This document shows, one piece after another, positions 57,829 to 64,000 of a stretch of 64,000 bases of DNA. The stretch lies in contig CANMYO010000001.1 in NCBI GenBank assembly GCA_947502145.1, forward strand, positions 868,001 through 932,000, given 5' to 3'. A program made the position numbers and the translations under genes. The notes under the pieces are model-generated. The model had not been told where the DNA came from and made no database searches. It saw only the letters and a list, made by a program, of their open reading frames with translations. Positions within the stretch are counted from its first letter, which is position 1. Each line of letters starts with the position of its first letter. The stretch is from an uncultured Paracoccaceae bacterium. Lineage in GTDB: Bacteria > Pseudomonadota > Alphaproteobacteria > Rhodobacterales > Rhodobacteraceae.

Positions 57829-59196
57829 CTATCGTCCAGGCAGCAACATCAGCGAGAATGATGGTACAAGTGAGACCAGTATCCAGATGCTGAGCAGCGC
57901 AATCAGGTACACGAATGAGTAGCGCAAGAGGCGGAAATATGGAACGCCAGTCACGCCTGATGCAACGTAAAGATTCAGACCATATGGTGGAGTGATAAAG
58001 CCGATTGAGGCCCCCACAAGGAAGATCACCGAGAAGTGGATCGGATCAACACCAACGCTTGCTGCGATGGGCGCAAGGATCGGGGCTAGAATGATCGTTA
58101 CAGGAAGACTCTCAAGAATCATGCCCGCGACGAACACGATCGCCATGGCTGTGAACAACACCGCGTAGTAGCCACCCATGCTGGTCACAAACCCGCCAAT
58201 GACGGACTGCGCACCCAAGAGCGACAAGATCTGTTGCATCACGACCGACACCGCGATCAACGGCGCCAGAATGCCCGTGATCTGCGCCGAGCGGACAACA
58301 ATCGACGGGATCTGCGTCAGCTTGAAGCCTTCAACGACAACCATCTCTGCCCAGCGCTTATCAAGAACGGGTGTTTCAGCAGTTGTGCCCATCAGCTTGT
58401 TCAGCGGATAGCTGATCAGACCAACGATGATACAGAAACCCACAGTCACACCGGCCGCTTCGGTTGGGCTAAACTTCCCAGTGTAAATGCCCCACAGCAC
58501 CAGCCCGATGGCAAAGAAGCCAAGCCAGGCGCCCAGCGCGGTTTTTAACACGCGGTTCAACTGCAGCGGAATCAGGTAACCCCAGCCGTTGATCCGGCAA
58601 ATCACCCAGCAGGCAAACTGCATGGCAAAGACCATCATTGCACCGGGGACAATACCCGCGATAAACAGGTCCGAAATGGGCAGGTTCATCAGGAAGCCAT
58701 AAACAATAAAGATGATTGACGGGGGGATGATGATCCCAACGGTTCCGCCCGCAGCGGCGGTCGCCGCGGAAAAGCGTTCATCATAACCGCCTTTCACCAT
58801 TTCCGGGTGCAGCATCGAACCAATGGTCGCCGTGGTGGCAGAGTTTGAACCCGAAATCGCCGCAAACAATCCGCAGGCACCAATCGCCGCCATCGCCAGA
58901 CCGCCGCGCAGCCAGCCCAGACAGGCGTATGCGAAATCTGATAATCGTCGCGCGATCCCTGATTGGTTGATGAGGTCCCCGGTCAGAATGAACAGGGGCA
59001 TGGCCAGCAGGGCAAAACCCTTGTTGAACACGTTCAGCAACTCTGACCCCATGTTGTCGAGCGTCAGCCCCATCACAAAGCTGCATCCAACAACCCAGTA
59101 GGCAATAACCAACAACACCGGCACACCCAGCATGAAAAGGAACGTCACGGCAAGCGAGATGATCGTGATCCAGTTTGCATCTGTAAGTTCAGGCAT
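57829..59196 (-). CDS. dctM: TRAP transporter large permease
   Basis: A 455-residue DctM-type protein with about twelve membrane helices. FAAISGSNSATTATIGSMLHPEM and GGTVGIIIPPSIIFIVYG are hallmarks. The stop of dctQ and its start overlap by one base. It provides the Na+- or proton-driven channel for the DctP-bound substrate. Confidence 0.93.
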   Translation of the reverse strand: MPELTDANWITIISLAVTFLFMLGVPVLLVIAYWVVGCSFVMGLTLDNMGSELLNVFNKGFALLAMPLFILTGDLINQSGIARRLSDFAYACLGWLRGGLAMAAIGACGLFAAISGSNSATTATIGSMLHPEMVKGGYDERFSAATAAAGGTVGIIIPPSIIFIVYGFLMNLPISDLFIAGIVPGAMMVFAMQFACWVICRINGWGYLIPLQLNRVLKTALGAWLGFFAIGLVLWGIYTGKFSPTEAAGVTVGFCIIVGLISYPLNKLMGTTAETPVLDKRWAEMVVVEGFKLTQIPSIVVRSAQITGILAPLIAVSVVMQQILSLLGAQSVIGGFVTSMGGYYAVLFTAMAIVFVAGMILESLPVTIILAPILAPIAASVGVDPIHFSVIFLVGASIGFITPPYGLNLYVASGVTGVPYFRLLRYSFVYLIALLSIWILVSLVPSFSLMLLPGR

Positions 59197-59870
59197 CAGA
59201 CGTCCCCCCCGATAACCGCTTGTCTGATCAACGGCTGACCGGTGCGATAATTCTCAAAGTCTTCCAGCAAGTTCTCGATGACGCGGGCGGCCATCATCAC
59301 AAAGGCCACCGGCACGGTAATCAGGAACCACCACTGCATGACGTTGTCCGTGCCAAGAACAATCTGAAAGTTGGACACCGAGGTAACCGTCAGGCGGGCG
59401 GTTGTGGTCACCACGATTATGCAGAACCCGAACCACAGGACCGCATCCAGTATCAGGCATCCCAGCTGCATCGTGCGCGGCATGTTGGTACGAAATTCCG
59501 CAAAGCTCAGATGTGTGCGCAACCGGACGTTATAAGAACAGCCGAACCAAGCCATGATCATGAAGAACAGCGGCGGAATTGTCGTGGACCACGCCGGCTG
59601 ACCGTCAATGAATGGCAGGAAGCGCTGCAAAACACCTGCGAAGATGATGTAGGCAATAATCAGATAGGTATAGACGATGATCGACCGTTCCAGATTGCGA
59701 TCAAGCCACGGGATCATCTTGTAGATCCACAACACGATAAACGCGCCGATCACAGTGACAGTACTGAATACCAGCCAGGCGCCACTTGCGCGGTAGGCGG
59801 ATCTCATACCAAATTGATCCAATTCCATCGTGGCAGAGATGATTTGCCCTGCCTCAGCCCAGATCGACAT
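59196..59870 (-). CDS. dctQ: TRAP transporter small permease
   Basis: A 224-residue four-helix DctQ-type subunit. FFMIMAWFGCSYNVRLRTHLS is the family core. The ATG at 59870, with GGGGGAG five bases upstream, is preferred to the start at 59885. It is separated from dctP by a perfect hairpin. Confidence 0.9.
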   Translation of the reverse strand: MSIWAEAGQIISATMELDQFGMRSAYRASGAWLVFSTVTVIGAFIVLWIYKMIPWLDRNLERSIIVYTYLIIAYIIFAGVLQRFLPFIDGQPAWSTTIPPLFFMIMAWFGCSYNVRLRTHLSFAEFRTNMPRTMQLGCLILDAVLWFGFCIIVVTTTARLTVTSVSNFQIVLGTDNVMQWWFLITVPVAFVMMAARVIENLLEDFENYRTGQPLIRQAVIGGDV

Positions 59871-59930
59871 CGCGGCTCCCCCCATCGTGTCTGAAAAATT
59901 CTGCCGGCCAGAAACCGGATTCGTGAGACA

Positions 59931-59956
59931 GGCCAGCCCGAAAAATCGGGCTGGCC
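59931..59956 (-). promoter_or_regulatory. Intercistronic hairpin between dctP and dctQ
   Basis: GGCCAGCCCGA and TCGGGCTGGCC form a perfect 11-base stem around AAAA. No T-run follows on the leftward strand. It probably protects the dctP mRNA end and lowers permease expression. The same layout occurs in the other TRAP system at 30315-30339. Confidence 0.75.
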
Positions 59957-59978
59957 AATTTCAGTCAGCGATTGCTGA

Positions 59979-61211
59979 TTAGGACTTCCACCAGCGGCGT
60001 GGCTCAACGTTCTCGGGCAGCATATCTGCCGGAACTTCACGCGCGATGTTGTAGATTTCCTGGTAGGTGTCGATGCCGCCGGACCAGTTGTTAAGGCGCT
60101 CGCGCCACTCTTCCCAAAGCTGTGGCTGGAATTCTGGCGAGCACATTTCCTCGGCCATCTTGATCTGATCTTCCGCCAGGAATGCGTTCCGCACGTTGTT
60201 TTCCTGGAAGATCGTGCCGGGCAGCTGTGGATCAGAGTGACCAACAGTTTTCACCAGCGCGGCCTCGTTTGCGGCCTGAACATGTGTCTGTGCCCAGTAG
60301 GACGATTCCAGAACAGCGTCCTGCAATTCACCGCCCAGGCTGTCAAAGACAGACGAGGACATCGACGTGTGCTCAGTTCCGCAGAAGAATTTCAAATCGA
60401 CGGATTGTGATACAACGGGGGACATGTTGGCGTAAGCCACGGCAGAGGCCCATGTTTCCGCACCATCAATCAGGCCCTGCTTGAGACCATCAAGCGTTTC
60501 TTCCCAGGCGATAGGCACAGGATTCAGGTTCAGCGCCTGCATCGCGATGCGACCCAGCTGTGTACCCGTTACGCGGTTCTTGGTGCCGAACAGTTCTTCC
60601 AGCTTGGTCACTGTCGGGCGATCTTCCCAACCCAGACCAAGTTGAATGCCGCGCAATTCGCAGTGGCTAAAGAGGAACTTCAGACCGTGGTTCTTTTCCA
60701 GCGGGTCACGCAGGATGCGCTGCGACTCGGGGCTGTAAAGGAAGTGGTACTGCGACGCACGACCCGGGAACATATAGGCATAGTCCAGAACGTTCAGATA
60801 GGGCGCGCCGCCGGCAGAGTTCTGGGTGGATGCCGCATAGATATCCACGATCCCCTGCTGGGTCTTTTCAACGCAAGAGGTCTGTCCACAGATCTGGTTG
60901 TCGCCGATGAACTCAATCCGAATCTCACCGTCGGTCCGTGCTTCGAGGTCACGTGCAAATTCCAACGCGCCAGCGCGTTCGATCAAAAGGTTGCGCGCGT
61001 TAAAGCCGGACGCGCCGAACTTCAGTGTGAACTTGGCTTCTTTGGAGAAACGACGCTCGTAGGTCGATTCAGCAGCACTTGCGAGGTTCGCAAGGCTCAT
61101 CGCGCCACCAAAGCTACCAGCGGCCAAGAGCGTGGAGCTCATGCCGTAGCGGCCCGCGACCTTAAACAGATCGCGACGCGAAATATGGTTGAGTTTATCG
61201 TGAATTCCCAT
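59979..61211 (-). CDS. dctP: TRAP transporter substrate-binding protein with Tat signal
   Basis: A 410-residue DctP-type periplasmic protein. The N terminus HISRRDLFKVAGRYG followed by a hydrophobic stretch and LASAAES is a twin-arginine signal, so it is exported folded. FIGDNQICGQTSCVEKTQQG carries two cysteines. The ATG at 61211 behind GGGAGG is preferred to a start at 61232. Ligand unknown; the oxidoreductase and reductase nearby suggest a polyol or sugar acid. Confidence 0.92.
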   Translation of the reverse strand: MGIHDKLNHISRRDLFKVAGRYGMSSTLLAAGSFGGAMSLANLASAAESTYERRFSKEAKFTLKFGASGFNARNLLIERAGALEFARDLEARTDGEIRIEFIGDNQICGQTSCVEKTQQGIVDIYAASTQNSAGGAPYLNVLDYAYMFPGRASQYHFLYSPESQRILRDPLEKNHGLKFLFSHCELRGIQLGLGWEDRPTVTKLEELFGTKNRVTGTQLGRIAMQALNLNPVPIAWEETLDGLKQGLIDGAETWASAVAYANMSPVVSQSVDLKFFCGTEHTSMSSSVFDSLGGELQDAVLESSYWAQTHVQAANEAALVKTVGHSDPQLPGTIFQENNVRNAFLAEDQIKMAEEMCSPEFQPQLWEEWRERLNNWSGGIDTYQEIYNIAREVPADMLPENVEPRRWWKS

Positions 61212-61235
61212 GACTACCTCCCAGTTGGTCAATTA

Positions 61236-61254
61236 TTGAGACTTTTCTTCTCAA
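61236..61254. promoter_or_regulatory. Candidate operator in the dctP/GMC divergent promoter
   Basis: TTGAGA-N7-TCTCAA is a perfect inverted repeat in the 108-base region between dctP and the GMC gene. Its size suits an IclR-type dimer, and an IclR gene lies in the dctPQM operon. The pairing is inferred. Confidence 0.5.
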
Positions 61255-61319
61255 AAAAGACTAGTATGGATCGTGCATTCTGCCTAGACTTTTTTTCATA
61301 TTAGCGGAGGAATGCTGCC

Positions 61320-62918
61320 ATGGAAGCGGATTATGTTGTCGTTGGCGCGGGCTCAGCCGGTTGCGTGTTGGCAAACCGTCTGTCTAAGGACCCGAAAAAC
61401 AAGGTAATTTTGCTGGAAGCTGGCGGTCGGGATCTAAATCCGTGGATTCATATCCCGGTTGGCTATTTCAAAACGATTCACAACCCAAAGGTCGATTGGT
61501 GCTATAAAACTGAGCCTGATCCCGGTTTGAACGGCCGGTCAATCGAATGGCCGCGGGGCAAAGTGCTTGGCGGATCTTCGTCGCTGAACGGACTGCTTTA
61601 CGTCCGGGGGCAACCACAGGATTATGATCGCTGGCGGCAGATGGGCAATACCGGATGGGGCTGGGATGACGTGCTGCCTCTATTCAAGCGGGCTGAAAAA
61701 AACGAACGTGGTGCCGACGAATACCACGGCGATCAGGGTCCGCTTTCTGTGAGCAACATGCGGATTCAACGCCCGATTACAGATGCTTGGGTCGCAGCCG
61801 CCCAAGCCGCCGGGTACAAATTCAATCCCGATTACAACGGCGCCGATCAGGAAGGCGTCGGGTTTTTCCAACTGACCGCACGCAACGGGCGGCGCTGCAG
61901 TTCTGCGGTGGCTTACCTCAATCCGGTCAAGGGTCGCGAGAACCTGCAAATCGTCACCCATGCGCAGGTCGACAAAGTTAACATCACCGACAAACGGTGC
62001 ACCGGCGTGACCTACACCGACCGTGCGGGGAACCAGCAGGTCGTGACCGCACGGCGCGAGGTGATTCTCTCTGGCGGGGCGATCAATTCACCGCAGATCC
62101 TGATGCTGTCGGGCATCGGCGAGGCGGACCAGCTGGCTGAAAACGGGATCACCGTCATTCAGGATTCGCCCGGCGTGGGCAAGAATATGCAGGACCACCT
62201 GCAAGCCCGTCTTGTCTATAAATGCAATGAACCAACACTGAATGACGAAGTCTCCAGCCTGTTTGGTCAGGCCAAGATCGGGCTGAAATACCTCATGTTC
62301 CGGGCCGGACCGATGACCATGGCGGCCAGCCTCGCAACCGGATTCATGAAAACCAAACCAGAGATGGAAACGCCCGACATCCAGTTTCACGTGCAGCCTC
62401 TGTCCGCAGAAAACCCCGGCAAAGGCGCAGACAAATTTTCGGCCTTCACCATGTCGGTTTGCCAGCTTCGGCCAGAAAGCAAGGGCGAAATTCGCCTGCA
62501 AAGCAGCAACCCACGGACCTATCCCAAGATCATTCCCAATTACCTGTCGACGGAAACGGACTGCCAGACAATCGTGAAAGGTGTGAACATCGCCCGTACG
62601 ATCGCGCGCAACGCACCATTGACCAGCAAGATTTCAGAAGAATATCGCCCGCATCCAAGCCTTGATATGGACGACTATGATGCGACGCTTGATTGGGTGC
62701 GCAACAACACCGCGTCAATCTATCACCCGACCGGCACCTGCAAGATGGGGTCGGACAAGTTTGCAGTCGTGGACGAGCGACTGCGCGTTCTGGGCATCGC
62801 CGGCCTGCGTGTAGCGGATTGTTCGATCATGCCTGAAATCGTGTCTGGCAACACAAATGCGCCTGCGATCATGATCGGCGAAAAGGCCAGCGATCTGATT
62901 CTTGAAGACGCCAATTAG
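61320..62918 (+). CDS. GMC-family FAD oxidoreductase (choline dehydrogenase-like)
   Basis: A 532-residue flavoprotein. The FAD site is VVVGAGSAGCVLANRLSKD. GMC signature 1 is GKVLGGSSSLNGLLYVRG, signature 2 is SGGAINSPQILMLSGIG, and the catalytic histidine segment is IYHPTGTCKMG. It oxidises an alcohol or sugar; choline is not certain, since no betaine genes are nearby. GGAGG lies nine bases before the ATG. It diverges from the TRAP operon and likely acts on the imported substrate. Confidence 0.92.
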   Translation: MEADYVVVGAGSAGCVLANRLSKDPKNKVILLEAGGRDLNPWIHIPVGYFKTIHNPKVDWCYKTEPDPGLNGRSIEWPRGKVLGGSSSLNGLLYVRGQPQDYDRWRQMGNTGWGWDDVLPLFKRAEKNERGADEYHGDQGPLSVSNMRIQRPITDAWVAAAQAAGYKFNPDYNGADQEGVGFFQLTARNGRRCSSAVAYLNPVKGRENLQIVTHAQVDKVNITDKRCTGVTYTDRAGNQQVVTARREVILSGGAINSPQILMLSGIGEADQLAENGITVIQDSPGVGKNMQDHLQARLVYKCNEPTLNDEVSSLFGQAKIGLKYLMFRAGPMTMAASLATGFMKTKPEMETPDIQFHVQPLSAENPGKGADKFSAFTMSVCQLRPESKGEIRLQSSNPRTYPKIIPNYLSTETDCQTIVKGVNIARTIARNAPLTSKISEEYRPHPSLDMDDYDATLDWVRNNTASIYHPTGTCKMGSDKFAVVDERLRVLGIAGLRVADCSIMPEIVSGNTNAPAIMIGEKASDLILEDAN

Positions 62919-62921
62919 AAC

Positions 62922-62949
62922 AAAAAAAGGGGCCGCATGACGGCCCCTT
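62922..62949 (-). terminator. Terminator for the exosortase gene
   Basis: AAGGGGCCG (62927-62935) and CGGCCCCTT (62941-62949) form a nine-base stem around CATGA. Read leftward it is followed by a run of T (62928-62922), a classic rho-independent terminator 23 bases after the exosortase stop. It may also stop the GMC transcript from the other side. Confidence 0.85.
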
Positions 62950-62971
62950 CAACCCAATCGCAATCGGCGCC

Positions 62972-64000
62972 TCAGGGCTCGCGACCCGGCACAAAGCGCG
63001 GCAACCTTGGCGCAACTTCGTCCAGCAAATCCATAATCCGTGCGTCGGCGTCGGCCTCTGTCTCGCCCGGCCCCATCGGGCTGGTAAATCGCACAAGCGC
63101 ACCATCTGTTCGGCCGATGGCAATGCTGTCGTAAACAACGCTCATCTTGGCGGTGAAATCGTTGGTGTAAGGCGTGCCGCGTTGCGCAAACCAGTAATAG
63201 ACCACCTGCTGCAGCAACCCGTTCTGGATGACTGCGCGGTTGACCTCAAACGGCTCATAGGCCCCGCTGGCAGATGTGACCATATGCGTCTCAAGCGAAT
63301 AGATTTCCCAACCGCCCGCCGGCAGGCATACCTCTGGCGAGTGGATGCCAGAATTCTCGTTCTGTTTGGCATAGAATGCGGCAAAGAAGTTCACCATCTC
63401 GGGTGCTGACGAAGAAACATAGCTGACGTTGATATAGTCATCCGCGCCCAGCACCTGCTCAATCTCGGTGTCGAGTTCATAGTGAATCCCCGACCATTCG
63501 CCCAGATTGCGCGGAAAGACCGAGAACCTGTCGCGGTCAACCGGTTCTGCGGCGGGTTGTTGCAGCACAATAAACGCCGCACTGACCGCCCCGGTCAAAA
63601 CCGTCGCCACGACAAGCGCGACGCTGGAACGGATCGAAAAGACCCGCGATGCAAGCGGCAGAAAGTTCGAGGTATCCAGATCAATCGCTTCGGACAGGGG
63701 CAGCGGATTGGGCGTCAGGCGCTGTAATGCAACCGCCATCAGGAACAGGATGGCGATGCAGAACCCAAAGATCACCCAGCCCTCAAAGAAATGCAAAAAG
63801 CCCTCAGCGTGGCTGATGCCATAGCTGTTGACCAGCACCCCGATGATACCAATCCGGATCGAGTTCATCACCACGGTCAATGGCGCGGCCATCAGGAACA
63901 GCACCGCCTTGTGCCAGAAGGGACCGCGATAAAGGATGCCAAACAGATAGGAAAAACTGAGAATCGGGAACAGGTAACGCAGCCCTGAACAGGCCTCGGC
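62972..64000 (-). CDS. Exosortase fused to EpsI domain (XrtD-like), 5' end beyond the window
   Basis: The last 342 codons of an exosortase. The frame is open to the right edge. The active-site segment [11 protein letters not shown] lies at 64000-63968 and the conserved arginine is in [13 protein letters not shown]. Membrane helices follow, then a periplasmic EpsI domain ([36 protein letters not shown]). The fused form is typical of the VPLPA-CTERM-specific exosortase XrtD of Rhodobacterales. Exosortases cut and anchor C-terminal sorting-tail proteins at the surface, often with exopolysaccharide genes nearby. No protein with such a tail was seen in this window. Confidence 0.88.
   Translation of the reverse strand, partial: AEACSGLRYLFPILSFSYLFGILYRGPFWHKAVLFLMAAPLTVVMNSIRIGIIGVLVNSYGISHAEGFLHFFEGWVIFGFCIAILFLMAVALQRLTPNPLPLSEAIDLDTSNFLPLASRVFSIRSSVALVVATVLTGAVSAAFIVLQQPAAEPVDRDRFSVFPRNLGEWSGIHYELDTEIEQVLGADDYINVSYVSSSAPEMVNFFAAFYAKQNENSGIHSPEVCLPAGGWEIYSLETHMVTSASGAYEPFEVNRAVIQNGLLQQVVYYWFAQRGTPYTNDFTAKMSVVYDSIAIGRTDGALVRFTSPMGPGETEADADARIMDLLDEVAPRLPRFVPGREP

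Overview
The window comes from an aerobic anoxygenic phototroph of the Rhodobacterales (Roseobacter-type alphaproteobacterium). The evidence is a photosynthesis gene cluster in the usual alphaproteobacterial order, an oxygen-dependent AcsF cyclase, a spheroidene monooxygenase, a PpaA/PpsR regulator pair, two TRAP transporters and an XrtD-type exosortase. Names rest on reading the translated sequences; no database search was run. No rRNA, tRNA, CRISPR, insertion sequence or phage gene was seen, and no gene-free stretch exceeds 300 bases.

Positions 1-9000: a leftward set crtI-crtB-tspO-ade (ade runs off the left edge) and a rightward set crtA-bchI-bchD-bchO diverge from a 112-base promoter region holding two perfect TGT-N12-ACA (PpsR/CrtJ) boxes. 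Positions 8984-10553 hold an unrecognised 313-residue protein and a cytochrome c2 gene with its own terminator. Positions 10664-26173 are one leftward superoperon, bchF-bchN-bchB-bchH-bchL-bchM-lhaA-puhA-puhB-puhC-orf98-acsF-puhE-hemA, mostly with overlapping or closely spaced genes. It supplies bacteriochlorophyll (from ALA through Mg chelation, ring E closure and dark protochlorophyllide reduction to C-3 hydration) and the reaction-centre H subunit with its assembly factors. puf, the rest of crt, bchCXYZ and bchG/P must lie elsewhere. Diverging from bchF are ppaA and ppsR, and the shared promoter region carries three more perfect PpsR boxes, so the repressor probably controls both its targets and its own operon.

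Positions 28666-41633: a PCuAC copper chaperone, a TAXI-type TRAP transporter, and directly behind it a complete Anbu gene set (transglutaminase-like protein, ATP-grasp, alpha-E, second transglutaminase, Anbu proteasome-like hydrolase). These are followed by a 1160-residue CheB-CheR-PAS-histidine kinase with a single-domain response regulator, and a periplasmic ClpP-like protein.

Positions 41861-55850: a secreted glycine/asparagine-repeat protein, then a polysaccharide export region (BY-type tyrosine kinase, UDP-glucose dehydrogenase, UDP-glucuronate epimerase, Wza-like export lipoprotein, YjbF, YjbH, a PPP-type phosphatase, three sulfotransferases and a Wzx-like flippase). Together they suggest a uronic-acid-containing, possibly sulfated, surface polysaccharide.

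Positions 55942-64000: a catabolic island (aldo/keto reductase, IclR regulator, DctPQM TRAP transporter, divergent GMC oxidoreductase) and, at the right edge, the C-terminal part of an exosortase-EpsI fusion.
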